From assembly GCF_003594915.1 (NCBI RefSeq), contig NZ_QZCS01000004.1, positions 349,040 to 413,039 on the forward strand: a DNA stretch of 64,000 nucleotides, given 5' to 3'. The position numbers and the translations under genes are program-made. Shown piece after piece: positions 18,862-29,204 of the stretch. Each line of letters starts with the position of its first letter. Position 1 is the first letter of the stretch. Below the pieces are notes generated by a model. The model was not told the origin of the DNA. It made no database searches and saw only the letters and a list, made by a program, of their open reading frames with translations. The DNA is from Enterobacter chuandaensis (lineage in GTDB: Bacteria; Pseudomonadota; Gammaproteobacteria; Enterobacterales; Enterobacteriaceae).

Positions 18862-19729
18862 TGAGGTTTACCCTTTTTCTGGTCAGCAGGATCACAGCAA
18901 AGATGATCACGAACAGCACCACAGAGATTGCCGCCGCTTTGCCCAAATCGTTGAAAGCAAACGCGGTTTTGTAGAGATAGACGCCCAAAATATCGACCTT
19001 GGTGGTCAGCAGGTAGACATCCGCAAACATGTAGAACATCCAGATGGTTCGCAGCGTCACCACCGTTGCCAGCACCGGCATGACGGCAGGCAACGTGACG
19101 ATACGAAAACGCTGCCAGGCGTTGGCTCCGTCCATCTCTGCCGCTTCGTACAACGATTTATCAATGGTCTGTAAAATCGCCAGGAATGAGATAAAGGCAT
19201 ACGGGAAGTAGCGCCAGATGGCGAACAGCACCACCAGCACAAAACTGCTGCCAGGGTTGTCGAACCACAGCGGTGCCTGGTCATAAAGATGCAGCAGATC
19301 GACGCCCAGATAGTTCACAATCCCGTAGCCGTTGTTGAACATGTATTTCCAGGCAAACACCAGGGAAATAGACGGCGTTACATAGGATAAAATCACCAGC
19401 GAACGCGCCGTTTTCCGCAGACGGAACTCACGGTTAAAGAAGATGGCGACGGCAAGCCCCAGCCCGGTACTGCCGAGCACGACCAGCGCCGTATACCAGA
19501 ACGTCATCCACAGCGAGTGCCAGAACGCAGCATCCCCAAGAATGCGGATGTAGTTATCCAGGCCGACGAACACCGCATCAATACGCGGGTTAAGCGGCAG
19601 ACGTAAGAAACTGATTTCAATATTGGAAATCATTGGCCAGGCCACCAGGCCCCCCAGCAAAATCAGGCTGGGGGCCAACAGCAGCATGGCGAAAGGCATA
19701 TCTGAACGACCAGAAAACAACGTCTTCAT
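18848..19729 (-). CDS. ycjO: Sugar ABC importer permease YcjO (MalF-type)
   Basis: Partner permease of YcjP. The 293 residues have six predicted membrane segments, including AMLLLAPSLILLGGLVAWPM near the N-terminus, and the EAA loop LYEAAEMDGANAWQRF near 203. It has no large periplasmic insertion, unlike MalF itself, so it resembles the shorter MsmF/UgpA group. It follows the binding protein gene ycjN by 22 bases and overlaps ycjP. Confidence 0.94.
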   Translation of the reverse strand: MKTLFSGRSDMPFAMLLLAPSLILLGGLVAWPMISNIEISFLRLPLNPRIDAVFVGLDNYIRILGDAAFWHSLWMTFWYTALVVLGSTGLGLAVAIFFNREFRLRKTARSLVILSYVTPSISLVFAWKYMFNNGYGIVNYLGVDLLHLYDQAPLWFDNPGSSFVLVVLFAIWRYFPYAFISFLAILQTIDKSLYEAAEMDGANAWQRFRIVTLPAVMPVLATVVTLRTIWMFYMFADVYLLTTKVDILGVYLYKTAFAFNDLGKAAAISVVLFVIIFAVILLTRKRVNLNGNK

Positions 19730-19751
19730 AATTTCCTTCCGCAGAGCGCTC

Positions 19752-21044
19752 CTATCGTTGTGAAATCAGGTCAGTCAGTCGCTTCTGGCTATTGCTAAGC
19801 GTGGCGCTGAGATCTTGTTTACCCACCGTGACGTTATGCACCATGGAGCTGATAATGCCGGACCCTGTTACATCGCCCATGCGCGTGAAGTTTTTATCCC
19901 CTACCGCACCAAATACCTGCACGTTCGGGAACTGGGCGATCAGCTCGTAAGGCAGCTGGCCAAACGCTTTAATCACGTCGTTGTTTTTCCAGGTATCCGT
20001 ACCCACCACCAGCTTGTTCACCGGCAGCGCCGCGCCTGGCGACATCATGACCCAGTCGGTTGCGTTTTGAGCTTGCTCCATCCAGGTGACAAACTTTTCA
20101 GCCGCCTGAGTTTCATCGTCAGTTTGACCGGTGGTGATCGTCAGGGAGGTAACCATGCCGTAAACGGCAGAGGATTTTTCTGTCGGAACGACAAAGCCAA
20201 GGTTGGCTGGGTTCCCGTCCTGGAATACCGCTGGCAGGATGTAGGTGGAATAGACGGCCATCGGTGCAGAACCGTTCATGAAGGCATCTTTGATCTCCAT
20301 GACGTCGTTCGAGCCCGGCATGGTGGTCGCGGCCAGCGCTTTATAGAGCGTCAGCGCTTTCGCCATTTCAGGGGTATCAATTTCAACGTTCCCGTTGGCG
20401 TCAAAAACGTTCGCGCCGCCGGACAGCGCAAACTGGGAGAATGCCTGCTCGGTCATCACGCTTTCTGCGGTAGGTAGCGCAATACCGTAATGTTTATTGG
20501 CCGGGTCGCTCAGTTTCTGACTGGCGTTAAGCAGTTGTTCCCAGTTATGCGGTTCCTCAATGCCCGCAGCGGCAAGCACATCTTTGTGATACCAGACGCC
20601 GGACAGCCAGGCACTCATTGGTACTCCCGTCCAGGCGGTGCCGTCTTCTGTGCGCACCACGCGCAGGATCCCGTCATAGAAGGTATTTTCGCCTACCGCT
20701 TTAATGACCTCGCCGATTGCGTTGCGATCCAGCAGTTGCTCTTTGTCCATGACTTTCGCGTAATCATGGCTGATTTCAATCACCTCAGGCAGCGCGCCCG
20801 TCCTGGCGAGCGTAATCACTTTGGTGTTGTAGGCATCCTCTTCTACCGGCACCTGCTTCACGGTGATGCCAGGGTTCTCTTTCTCGAATTTTTCGATCAG
20901 TTTCGTAATAACTGCCTGACGCTCCTGCTCTACCGATGAGTGCATAAACTCGATGGTGACAGTAGAAGGTTTGTCATCCTTACAGCCTGATAACAGGGCG
21001 CACGAAACCAGTGCTGATAACAGCACAATTTTGGGCATTTTCAT
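19752..21044 (-). CDS. ycjN: Sugar-binding lipoprotein YcjN
   Basis: Family 1 extracellular solute-binding protein expected to deliver the substrate to YcjO-YcjP. The 430 residues start with a lipoprotein signal ending in the lipobox LLSG-C (Cys21), so the mature protein is membrane anchored. Family features include the two-lobe pattern with VSAWLSGVWYHKDVLAAAGI near 150 and a conserved region PGAALPVNK near 350. AAAGGACCCT lies ahead of the ATG. It follows ycjM by 13 bases. Confidence 0.94.
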   Translation of the reverse strand: MKMPKIVLLSALVSCALLSGCKDDKPSTVTIEFMHSSVEQERQAVITKLIEKFEKENPGITVKQVPVEEDAYNTKVITLARTGALPEVIEISHDYAKVMDKEQLLDRNAIGEVIKAVGENTFYDGILRVVRTEDGTAWTGVPMSAWLSGVWYHKDVLAAAGIEEPHNWEQLLNASQKLSDPANKHYGIALPTAESVMTEQAFSQFALSGGANVFDANGNVEIDTPEMAKALTLYKALAATTMPGSNDVMEIKDAFMNGSAPMAVYSTYILPAVFQDGNPANLGFVVPTEKSSAVYGMVTSLTITTGQTDDETQAAEKFVTWMEQAQNATDWVMMSPGAALPVNKLVVGTDTWKNNDVIKAFGQLPYELIAQFPNVQVFGAVGDKNFTRMGDVTGSGIISSMVHNVTVGKQDLSATLSNSQKRLTDLISQR

Positions 21045-21057
21045 TTCAGGGTCCTTT

Positions 21058-22755
21058 TTAGTTTTCTTTAATCCACATAACCTGCCATGGATTGAGGGTC
21101 AGTTCCTTACCGCTAACAGCTTGTCCTGATAGCAATTCCGTACCGTTTAGCGTTTCTTCATTAACGGTATGAACGTTATTACTAAAATTAAACAGCGCTG
21201 TAATTCTCTCGCCATTTTCCGCCACGCGAATAATTTTAAGAATTTGTTCATCCAGGGATTCAAATAATGCCTGACTATCAGGATGGAATGCACGTTCCCC
21301 GCGACGGACCGCAACAAGCTCGCTTAAGCGAGAATAAATTTTATGACGAATACTATTCGTAGTATTGAGTTCCTGGTCAACCTGACCGGCAGTGTATTTC
21401 TTCCGGTTTATTGCGCGGTTATATCCAAGACGCTCGACGCCTTCGTAATCGTTACGGGAACCAAGAATGCTTTGAATATAAATAGCTGGAACACCAGGAA
21501 AACTTAACAGTACGGCATGCGCCAGAATAAATCGCGCAATGCGTTCATCATCCGAACTGTTTTGCGAACTTAACGCGTCCAGATAGGTCACGTTAATTTC
21601 GTAAGGGCTGCGCGTTCCGTCAGGGTTATTTTTCCAGTTGACCAGCGCACCTTCCTGCTGAAGTTTTTCGACCAGTGAAAGGATTTCTGATTCCGGAAGA
21701 ATGCCGCGTAGCGGATTCAGACCGATACCGTCGTGAGAGGCCAGGAAGTTGAACCAGGTCGTTTTTGTCGAAGGCAGCGCCAGCGACCCTGCCCACTGGC
21801 AGAGGGCGTTGACATCCTGACGGTGAACAGCATGCAGCACCAGCGGCGGTAAGGAGAACTGATAGACCATCTGGGCTTCGTTTTCACCGTCACCGAAGTA
21901 GGAGATATTGTCTTTGTGCGGGACATTCGTCTCGGTAATGATCACCGTTCCCGGCGCCACGAGTTCAGTAATCGCGCGGAAAAGCTGAATAAGGCAATGC
22001 GTCTGTTCCAGATGGATGCAGCTTGTTCCTGGGATTTTCCACATAAACCCGACGGCATCCAGACGGATATAACGCGCCCCTTCCGCAAGGTAATGAAGCA
22101 GGACGTCAACCATCGCAATCAGCACCTGAGGTGAGGCGAAGTTGAGATCGATCTGATCATCACTGAAGGTGGTCCACAGATGACGTACGCTGCCGTCATG
22201 CAGTGTAAAAGGCGTCAGCAGTGGTAATGCGCGAGGACGCGTTACTGCCGATAAATCAGTTTCAGGATCGACTGAAATAAAGAAATCTTCGTAGCCCGGT
22301 TTCTGCGCCAGATAATTAGCAAACCATTCACTTTTTGCTGACATATGGTTGCACACAAAATCAAACATTAAGCTGGCAGACTGTTTTAATTCAGCCACAT
22401 CTCGCCAGGTTCCGGTTTCGGGCGCAACAGCGTGGTAATCAATAACGGAAAAGCCGTCATCAGATGACCACGGATAAAAAGGCAAAAGGTGGACATGGGA
22501 AAACGTACGCGCAAGCCACTCATTATAAAAACGGGTAAATACCGGCAGGGCTTTCTCCCCTTTCGCGGAGAACTGATCGGCATAGGTGATCAGGACAACA
22601 TCTTTTTCATCCCATCCTGTTTTACGTTTTTCTGTAATATCAACGGCGGCTTGTTCGAGCTTTGTTAATAATACTTTAAAATGTGCTTCAGAAAATGATT
22701 CACCGTAAATATGATTGATAAGATTTTTAATTTTTGCGTTCACATTATTTTCCAT
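21058..22755 (-). CDS. ycjM: Glucosylglycerate phosphorylase YcjM (GH13 subfamily 18)
   Basis: Sucrose-phosphorylase-like retaining enzyme; the E. coli protein phosphorolyses 2-O-alpha-glucosylglycerate to glucose 1-phosphate. The 565 residues show the GH13 barrel with the nucleophile aspartate in RYIRLDAVGF near 240, the acid/base glutamate in VIITETNVPH near 280, and LASHDGIGLNPLRG near 345. The ATG at 22755 overlaps the operator-like palindrome and would leave a leader of about 15 bases. A GTG at 22743 with GGA upstream lines up better with the E. coli start and is a real alternative. First gene of the ycjM-ycjV operon. Confidence 0.92.
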   Translation of the reverse strand: MENNVNAKIKNLINHIYGESFSEAHFKVLLTKLEQAAVDITEKRKTGWDEKDVVLITYADQFSAKGEKALPVFTRFYNEWLARTFSHVHLLPFYPWSSDDGFSVIDYHAVAPETGTWRDVAELKQSASLMFDFVCNHMSAKSEWFANYLAQKPGYEDFFISVDPETDLSAVTRPRALPLLTPFTLHDGSVRHLWTTFSDDQIDLNFASPQVLIAMVDVLLHYLAEGARYIRLDAVGFMWKIPGTSCIHLEQTHCLIQLFRAITELVAPGTVIITETNVPHKDNISYFGDGENEAQMVYQFSLPPLVLHAVHRQDVNALCQWAGSLALPSTKTTWFNFLASHDGIGLNPLRGILPESEILSLVEKLQQEGALVNWKNNPDGTRSPYEINVTYLDALSSQNSSDDERIARFILAHAVLLSFPGVPAIYIQSILGSRNDYEGVERLGYNRAINRKKYTAGQVDQELNTTNSIRHKIYSRLSELVAVRRGERAFHPDSQALFESLDEQILKIIRVAENGERITALFNFSNNVHTVNEETLNGTELLSGQAVSGKELTLNPWQVMWIKEN

Positions 22756-22768
22756 GGTAGCGGTCCCA
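22755..22768. promoter_or_regulatory. Putative YcjW operator at the ycjM start
   Basis: TGGTAGCGGTCCCA, an imperfect palindrome with central CG, begins at the predicted +3 of the ycjM promoter and touches the ATG. It is identical to the copy at 12811. A repressor here would block early transcription. YcjW is the obvious candidate, by inference. Confidence 0.68.
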
Positions 22769-22776
22769 CGACGGGC

Positions 22777-22805
22777 AATCTACTCTCCTGAAAAATATCT
22801 GTCAA
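22777..22805 (-). promoter_or_regulatory. Sigma-70 promoter of the ycjM operon
   Basis: On the minus strand a perfect TTGACA (22805-22800), a 17-base spacer and TAGATT (22782-22777) precede ycjM; transcription would start near 22770. Upstream (22806-22949) are a TGTGA half-site at 22854 and the 3' region of the psp operon. Confidence 0.72.
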
Positions 22806-22906
22806 CGGAACGGGAGGCTGAAAAAGACAATTGCAAAGCAGCTCTGTGCAGTAATGTGAGCTGCCGCAAAAAAAGTGAGGTAACAGGCGAAAAAACGGGA
22901 ATGGCC

Positions 22907-22938
22907 GTTAGCCCCTCTCAGGAGGAGAAAGGGCTAAC
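22907..22938 (-). terminator. Hairpin after pspD, possible psp operon terminator
   Basis: GTTAGCCC and GGGCTAAC form an 8-bp perfect stem 12 bases past the pspD stop. On the minus strand a T-run follows only after about 14 bases, so it may be a weak terminator or an RNA-stabilising end. The region between pspD and ycjM has no pspE gene. Confidence 0.5.
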
Positions 22939-22949
22939 GCGAGCGAGAT

Positions 22950-23174
22950 TTACCGGGATAAATAGCGGCGTGACAGCCGTTTCGCCGCTTTCTGCAGCAG
23001 AGGTTCGAGCGCCACGGCCAGCAACATTCTGATCGGTTTGCGGGCAACAGATTTGATCGCCCAACCCGCCACACCTGCCGGGCCGTAACGTAACGCCGTC
23101 ATCAGAACCAGTTTACCTGCGATTTTCAGGCCGGGTTTTACCTTCTGACCGGCCTGTTGCCAGTTTTGTTTCAT
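22950..23174 (-). CDS. pspD: Phage shock protein D
   Basis: Small inner-membrane-associated protein of the phage-shock system with an uncertain, accessory role. The 74 residues are basic at both ends around two moderately hydrophobic stretches ([30 protein letters not shown]), close to E. coli PspD in length and sequence. It is the last psp gene here; the rhodanese gene pspE that follows in E. coli is missing. It starts 12 bases after pspC. Confidence 0.93.
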   Translation of the reverse strand: MKQNWQQAGQKVKPGLKIAGKLVLMTALRYGPAGVAGWAIKSVARKPIRMLLAVALEPLLQKAAKRLSRRYLSR

Positions 23175-23186
23175 GTATTTTCTCTC

Positions 23187-23546
23187 TTAAAGCTGACGAA
23201 AACGACTTCTCAGCGTAAAGGTATCGGAGGTGACATAACGCTCCATCTCACGTAACCGCTTCTCCCCGGCAGCCAGCTGATCGTCCACCGCATTGAGAAG
23301 ATCGTTACTGGTAGGGGCGCTTTCTGCGGCCAGCTCACCTTCCGGCATTGGGTCAAGGACAAACGACAGCACGATGTAGGCGACGAAGGTGATAAACGCC
23401 AGACCGAAGAATATCGACAGCACAGTGACCACACGCACCAGTTTTACCGGAACGTCAAGATAATGGGCCAGCCCGGCACAGACACCACGCACCATGCCCT
23501 GCTGCGGAATTCGCCACAATTTTTTGTTCAGATTCAGTCCCGACAT
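23187..23546 (-). CDS. pspC: Phage shock protein C
   Basis: Inner-membrane sensor component that, with PspB, binds PspA under membrane stress and frees PspF. The 119 residues show the PspC domain (LNKKLWRIPQQGMVRGVCAGLAHY, here described by its first and last residues, at about 5-28), a single membrane helix near 40-65 (VVTVLSIFFGLAFITFVAYI), and a C-terminal acidic, leucine-rich region. The start overlaps the pspB stop by one base (TAATG). Confidence 0.95.
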   Translation of the reverse strand: MSGLNLNKKLWRIPQQGMVRGVCAGLAHYLDVPVKLVRVVTVLSIFFGLAFITFVAYIVLSFVLDPMPEGELAAESAPTSNDLLNAVDDQLAAGEKRLREMERYVTSDTFTLRSRFRQL

Positions 23547-23770
23547 TAACGGTCCCTCCAGTTTGGATGTTCTGCATCCAGGATTGCTTCCAGCGCCTGA
23601 ATGCGGTCGCGCATCTTGTTTGCCTGTTCGGTAAGCTGGGCCAGACGTTGTTGTTCACTCTGGGATAAATCGTTCCCTGAAGAACGGTTGCTGTAGTGAA
23701 GCCATAGCCAAATCGGCAAAACAAACAGCACGAAAATCGTCAGGGGAATGGCCAGAAAAAGCGCGCTCAT
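23546..23770 (-). CDS. pspB: Phage shock protein B
   Basis: Small inner-membrane protein acting with PspC to relay membrane stress to PspA. The 74 residues consist of one membrane helix (FLAIPLTIFVLFVLPIWLWL) and a cytoplasmic coiled-coil tail ending HPNWRDR. The frame opens 11 codons upstream, but the ATG at 23770 (AAGGAGTACAC ahead) gives exactly the E. coli length and N-terminus. Confidence 0.95.
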   Translation of the reverse strand: MSALFLAIPLTIFVLFVLPIWLWLHYSNRSSGNDLSQSEQQRLAQLTEQANKMRDRIQALEAILDAEHPNWRDR

Positions 23771-23823
23771 GTGTACTCCTTGTCTTAGGATGCTTAGCGG
23801 CACGCTCAGGTGCCGCAGCTTTA

Positions 23824-24513
<690 letters not shown>

Positions 24514-24544
24514 TTATCGGGCTATGCCCTGCTGTATCGATAAT

Positions 24545-24559
24545 ACAATTCCCGTGCCA
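24545..24559 (-). promoter_or_regulatory. Sigma-54 promoter of pspA
   Basis: On the minus strand TGGCACG-GGAA-TTGT fits the -24/-12 pattern TGGCACG-N4-TTGC with T for C at the last position. It lies 53 bases before the pspA ATG, and the activator gene pspF is directly divergent, as in other enterobacteria. Confidence 0.85.
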
Positions 24560-24658
24560 GTTTTATATCTTATTGATTTTATTCAGCGTGATTGATTTTT
24601 ACTCATCACAGAACTATGCTAACCTGGTGAATATCGCTAAGGAGTGGTTAATTTCATC

Positions 24659-25636
24659 ATGGCTGGATACAAAGACAATTTACTCGGTGAAGCAAACAGC
24701 TTTCTTGAGGTGCTCGAACAGGTCTCTCGCCTCGCTCCGCTCAACAAACCGGTGCTGATAATCGGCGAGCGCGGTACGGGTAAGGAATTGATTGCTAACC
24801 GTCTGCATTATTTATCCGGACGCTGGGACGGCCCCTTTATTTCGCTGAACTGTGCGGCGCTGAATGAAAACCTGCTCGACACCGAGCTGTTCGGCCACGA
24901 AGCGGGCGCGTTTACTGGCGCTCAGAAACGCCACCCGGGGCGGTTTGAGCGCGCCGACGGCGGCACCCTGTTCCTTGATGAACTCGCCACCGCGCCGATG
25001 CTGGTGCAGGAAAAACTGCTACGCGTGATTGAGTACGGCGAACTGGAACGCGTCGGCGGCAGCCAGCCTCTACAGGTAAACGTACGTCTGGTGTGCGCCA
25101 CCAACGCCAATCTGCCGGAGATGGTGGCAGAAGAAAAATTCCGTGCCGACCTTCTTGACCGCCTGGCCTTTGACGTCGTTCAGCTTCCGCCGCTGCGCGA
25201 GCGAAGAAGCGACATTATGCTGCTCGCCGATCAGTTTGCGATTCAGATGTGCCGCGAGCTCGGTCTGCCGCTCTTCCCTGGCTTCAGCGATCATGCGCAG
25301 GAGACGCTGCTGGCTTACCACTGGCCGGGGAATATTCGCGAACTGAAAAACGTTGTGGAGCGTTCTGTTTACCGCCACGGCAGCAGCGAGACGGAACTGG
25401 ACAATATTATTATCGACCCTTTTCAGCGCAGTCTGCCGCCGGTTTCCTCCCCGTCATCATCAGGCGATACTCCCGCGCTTCCCCTTGATTTGCGCCAGTT
25501 CCAGCACGAGCAGGAGCAACAGTTGCTGGAGCAGAGCCTGAAAGCGGCGAAATATAACCAGAAACGGGCAGCTGAACTCCTGGGCCTGACCTACCATCAG
25601 TTACGGGCATTGCTTAAAAAGCATCAAATGCGCTGA
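24659..25636 (+). CDS. pspF: Sigma-54-dependent activator PspF
   Basis: Enhancer-binding AAA+ activator of the psp operon, held off by PspA. It lacks an N-terminal receiver domain, as is typical. The 325 residues contain Walker A GERGTGKE near 35, the GAFTGA sigma-54 contact loop near 82, Walker B GTLFLDELAT near 103, the sensor II region WPGNIRELKN near 225, and a C-terminal helix-turn-helix (KRAAELLGLTYHQLRALL). The ATG at 24659 matches the E. coli start; the GGAG at 24641 is 14 bases away, so translation may be weak, which suits a low-level regulator. Confidence 0.96.
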   Translation: MAGYKDNLLGEANSFLEVLEQVSRLAPLNKPVLIIGERGTGKELIANRLHYLSGRWDGPFISLNCAALNENLLDTELFGHEAGAFTGAQKRHPGRFERADGGTLFLDELATAPMLVQEKLLRVIEYGELERVGGSQPLQVNVRLVCATNANLPEMVAEEKFRADLLDRLAFDVVQLPPLRERRSDIMLLADQFAIQMCRELGLPLFPGFSDHAQETLLAYHWPGNIRELKNVVERSVYRHGSSETELDNIIIDPFQRSLPPVSSPSSSGDTPALPLDLRQFQHEQEQQLLEQSLKAAKYNQKRAAELLGLTYHQLRALLKKHQMR

Positions 25637-25644
25637 CAATATCG

Positions 25645-25685
25645 GCACTTACCCGCAGACATTTTTACGAAGCAGGCGTAAGTGC
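25645..25685. repeat. 8-bp inverted repeat in the pspF-sapA gap
   Basis: GCACTTAC (25645-25652) and GTAAGTGC (25678-25685) are perfect complements separated by 25 bases, 40 bases before sapA. It could be a weak pspF terminator, a leader hairpin for sapA or an operator; there is no T-run after it. Confidence 0.4.
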
Positions 25686-25724
25686 GATACACTTTGCAGA
25701 TCGAACCTAAAAACCTTAAAAATT

Positions 25725-27365
25725 ATGCGTCTGGTTTTATCGTCCTTATTTGCACTCGGTCTGTTCAGCAGCCAGGCGTTTGCCGCGCCCGGCCAAACGC
25801 CGCAGCCCGACATTCGCGACAGCGGCTTCGTCTATTGCGTGAGCGGCCAGGTGGATACCTTCAACCCGCAGAAAGCGGGCAGCGGCCTGATTGTGGATAC
25901 GCTTGCTGCACAGCTGTATGACCGTCTACTTGATGTTGACCCGTACACCTACCGCCTGGTGCCTGAGCTGGCGGAAAGCTGGGAAGTGCTGGACAACGGT
26001 GCAACCTACCGTTTTCGCCTGCGCGACGATGTCGCGTTTCAGCGCACGCCGTGGTTTACCCCCACGCGCAAGCTGAACGCGGATGACGTGGTCTTCACCT
26101 TCCAGCGAATCTTTAACCGCAACCACCCGTGGCATAACGTTAACGGCAGTAACTTCCCCTATTTCGACAGCCTGCAGTTTGCCGACACCGTGAAAAGCGT
26201 GCGCAAGCTCGATAACCGGACGGTTGAGTTTACCCTGACGCGCCCGGATGCCTCTTTCCTCTGGCATCTGGCGACCCACTATGCCTCCGTCATGTCTGCT
26301 GAATACGCGGCGAAGCTGACGAAAAAAGATCGTCAGGAGCTGCTCGACCGTCAGCCGGTGGGTACCGGCCCGTTCCAGCTGGCCGAATACCGCGCGGGGC
26401 AATATATTCGCCTGCAGCGCCATGAACATTTCTGGCGCGGTACGCCGTTGATGCCGCAGGTGGTGGTCGATCTCGGTTCAGGCGGAACGGGACGTTTGTC
26501 AAAACTGCTGACCGGGGAATGCGATGTGCTCGCCTGGCCTGCCGCCAGCCAGCTCACCATTTTGCGCGACGATCCGCGCCTGCGCCTGACGTTACGCCCG
26601 GGAATGAACATCGCATACCTCGCGTTTAACACCGATAAGCCGCCGCTGAACAACCCTGCCGTTCGTCACGCCCTGGCGCTGGCAATCAACAACCAGCGTC
26701 TGATGCAGTCGATCTACTACGGTACGGCGGAAACCGCCGCCTCTATTTTACCGCGCGCCTCGTGGGCCTATGACGGTGAGGCTAAAATTACGGAGTACGA
26801 TCCGGCAAAGGCGCGTGAGCAGCTTAAAGCGCTGGGTGCGGAAAACCTGACGCTCCAGCTTTGGGTGCCCACCAGTTCCCAGGCGTGGAACCCCAGCCCG
26901 CTGAAAACCGCCGAGCTGCTGCAGGCGGATATGGCGCAGGTAGGCGTCAAAGTGATTATCGTACCGGTTGAGGGCCGTTTCCAGGAGGCGCGCCTGATGG
27001 ACATGAATCATGATTTAACCCTGACCGGCTGGGCGACCGACAGTAACGACCCGGACAGCTTCTTCCGGCCGCTGCTGAGCTGCGCTGCGATTAACTCGCA
27101 GACCAACTACGCCCACTGGTGTAACCGGGAGTTCGACGCCGTGCTGCAAAAAGCGCTCTCTTCCCAACAGCTGGCCTCGCGCATCGACGCTTACGATGAA
27201 GCGCAGAAGATCCTCGCACAGGAATTACCCGTGCTGCCGCTGGCCTCTTCCCTGCGCCTCCAGGCCTATCGCTATGATATTAAAGGTCTGGTGCTGAGCC
27301 CGTTTGGCAACGCCTCGTTCGCCGGCGTGTCGCGCGAAAAAGAACAAGAGGTGAAAAAACCATGA
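25725..27365 (+). CDS. sapA: Periplasmic binding protein SapA
   Basis: Family 5 solute-binding protein of the Sap system, linked to antimicrobial-peptide resistance in Salmonella and Haemophilus and to putrescine export components in E. coli. The 546 residues have a signal peptide ([20 protein letters not shown]) and family blocks [20 protein letters not shown] near 80, [11 protein letters not shown] and [11 protein letters not shown]. No clear ribosome site precedes the ATG. Its stop overlaps sapB by four bases. In E. coli the puu operon separates psp from sap; here sapA directly follows pspF. Confidence 0.96.
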   Translation: MRLVLSSLFALGLFSSQAFAAPGQTPQPDIRDSGFVYCVSGQVDTFNPQKAGSGLIVDTLAAQLYDRLLDVDPYTYRLVPELAESWEVLDNGATYRFRLRDDVAFQRTPWFTPTRKLNADDVVFTFQRIFNRNHPWHNVNGSNFPYFDSLQFADTVKSVRKLDNRTVEFTLTRPDASFLWHLATHYASVMSAEYAAKLTKKDRQELLDRQPVGTGPFQLAEYRAGQYIRLQRHEHFWRGTPLMPQVVVDLGSGGTGRLSKLLTGECDVLAWPAASQLTILRDDPRLRLTLRPGMNIAYLAFNTDKPPLNNPAVRHALALAINNQRLMQSIYYGTAETAASILPRASWAYDGEAKITEYDPAKAREQLKALGAENLTLQLWVPTSSQAWNPSPLKTAELLQADMAQVGVKVIIVPVEGRFQEARLMDMNHDLTLTGWATDSNDPDSFFRPLLSCAAINSQTNYAHWCNREFDAVLQKALSSQQLASRIDAYDEAQKILAQELPVLPLASSLRLQAYRYDIKGLVLSPFGNASFAGVSREKEQEVKKP

Positions 27366-28327
27366 TTATTTTTACCTTACGTCGACTCCTGCTGCTGCTG
27401 GTGACGCTCTTTCTGCTGACCTTCGTTGGCTTCAGCCTGAGCTACTTCACGCCGCACGCCCCGCTTCAGGGGTCATCGCTGTGGGATGCCTGGCTGTTCT
27501 GGTTTAACGGTCTGCTGCACTGGGATTTCGGCGTGTCCAGCATTAACGGGCAGCTTATCTCTCAACAGCTGAAAGAGGTGTTCCCGGCGACAATGGAGCT
27601 GTGCATTCTGGCCTTCGGCTTTGCCCTGATGGTGGGCATTCCCGTGGGCATGCTGGCCGGGATCTACCGCAACAAATGGCAGGATAAGTTTATCAGCGCC
27701 CTCGCCCTGCTCGGCTTCTCCATACCGGTCTTTTGGCTCGCGCTCCTGCTGACGCTGTTCTTCTCTCTGACAATGGGCTGGCTACCGGTCTCTGGCCGTT
27801 TTGATCTGCTCTATACGGTTAAAACGGTGACGGGTTTTGCCATCATTGACGCGTGGCTGTCCGACTCCGTGTGGCGTCATGAGATGATCGTCAGCGCCCT
27901 GCGCCATATGGTATTGCCGGTGCTGACGCTGGCGGTTGCACCCACCACCGAAGTGATCCGCCTGATGCGCCTTAGCACCATCGAAGTGTTTGACCAGAAC
28001 TACGTCAAAGCCGCCGCCACGCGCGGATTGTCGCGCCTGACCATACTGCGCCGCAATGTCCTGCACAACGCCCTGCCGCCGGTGATCCCGCGTCTGGGAT
28101 TACAGTTTTCCACCATGCTCACTCTGGCGATGATCACTGAGATGGTCTTTAGCTGGCCAGGGCTGGGACGCTGGCTGATTAACGCCATCCGCCAACAGGA
28201 CTACGCCGCGATTTCCGCAGGCGTAATGGTGATTGGTTCGCTGGTCATTATTGTTAACGTGTTTTCCGATATTCTGGGTGCCATGGCTAACCCTCTGAAG
28301 CATAAGGAATGGTATGCCCTACGATAG
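27362..28327 (+). CDS. sapB: Sap ABC transporter permease SapB
   Basis: Inner-membrane permease of the DppB/OppB type. The 321 residues start with a membrane helix in the first 25 residues ([20 protein letters not shown]), five more predicted helices, and the family loop [20 protein letters not shown] near 215 that contacts the ATPase subunits. It overlaps sapA by four bases and sapC by 14, consistent with a tightly coupled operon. Confidence 0.96.
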   Translation: MIIFTLRRLLLLLVTLFLLTFVGFSLSYFTPHAPLQGSSLWDAWLFWFNGLLHWDFGVSSINGQLISQQLKEVFPATMELCILAFGFALMVGIPVGMLAGIYRNKWQDKFISALALLGFSIPVFWLALLLTLFFSLTMGWLPVSGRFDLLYTVKTVTGFAIIDAWLSDSVWRHEMIVSALRHMVLPVLTLAVAPTTEVIRLMRLSTIEVFDQNYVKAAATRGLSRLTILRRNVLHNALPPVIPRLGLQFSTMLTLAMITEMVFSWPGLGRWLINAIRQQDYAAISAGVMVIGSLVIIVNVFSDILGAMANPLKHKEWYALR

Positions 28328-29204
28328 CGTATACAGTGAAAAGCGCACACCCGGTGCGCTACGTACCGTGTGGCGTAAATTCTATGGTGATACCACGGCA
28401 ATGATCGGCCTTTATGGCTGCGCCGGGCTGGTATTGCTTTGCGTCTTTGGCTCGTGGTTTGCGCCTTACGGCATCGACCAGCAGTTCCTTGGCTATCAGC
28501 TGCTGCCGCCTTCCTGGTCACGCTACGGCGAAGTCTCTTTCTTCCTGGGCACTGACGACCTCGGACGTGACGTGTTGAGCCGCCTGTTAAGCGGTGCTGC
28601 CCCAACGGTGGGCGGCGCGTTTGTGGTGACCCTCGCGGCGACGATTTGCGGACTGGGCCTGGGGATTTTCGCGGGCTCCACGCATGGCCTGCGCTCGGCG
28701 GTGCTGAACCATATTCTGGATACGCTACTGTCGATTCCGTCTCTGCTGCTGGCGATCATTGTGGTTGCCTTTGCCGGTCCGCATCTGTCGCACGCCATGT
28801 TCGCCGTCTGGCTGGCTATCCTGCCCCGCATCGTGCGCTCGGTTTACAGCATGGTGCACGACGAGCTGGAAAAAGAGTATGTCGTTGCGGCCCGTCTGGA
28901 CGGTGCGACAACCTTCAATATTCTTTGGTTTGCCGTTCTGCCGAACATCGCCGCCGGGCTGGTCACCGAGATCACCCGCGCCCTGTCGATGGCGATCCTG
29001 GACATCGCTGCGCTCGGCTTCCTTGACCTCGGCGCACAGTTGCCGTCCCCTGAATGGGGTGCGATGCTCGGTGACGCGCTGGAGTTGATCTACGTGGCGC
29101 CGTGGACGGTTATGCTGCCGGGAGCGGCGATTATGGTAAGCGTGTTGCTGATCAACCTGCTGGGCGACGGTATTCGCCGTGCAATTAACGCGGGGGTGCA
29201 ATAA
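28314..29204 (+). CDS. sapC: Sap ABC transporter permease SapC
   Basis: Second permease, DppC/OppC type. The 296 residues begin with a cytoplasmic segment, then a membrane helix ([20 protein letters not shown] near 30), the [19 protein letters not shown] family signature near 78-95, and the ATPase-contact loop [18 protein letters not shown] near 190. The stop codon overlaps the start of sapD by one base. Confidence 0.96.
   Translation: MPYDSVYSEKRTPGALRTVWRKFYGDTTAMIGLYGCAGLVLLCVFGSWFAPYGIDQQFLGYQLLPPSWSRYGEVSFFLGTDDLGRDVLSRLLSGAAPTVGGAFVVTLAATICGLGLGIFAGSTHGLRSAVLNHILDTLLSIPSLLLAIIVVAFAGPHLSHAMFAVWLAILPRIVRSVYSMVHDELEKEYVVAARLDGATTFNILWFAVLPNIAAGLVTEITRALSMAILDIAALGFLDLGAQLPSPEWGAMLGDALELIYVAPWTVMLPGAAIMVSVLLINLLGDGIRRAINAGVQ

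Noticed and set aside
22848..22870. CRP site upstream of ycjM (TGTGA-GCTGCC-GCAAA)
   Set aside because: Only one half matches the consensus; the other half has two mismatches in five positions.
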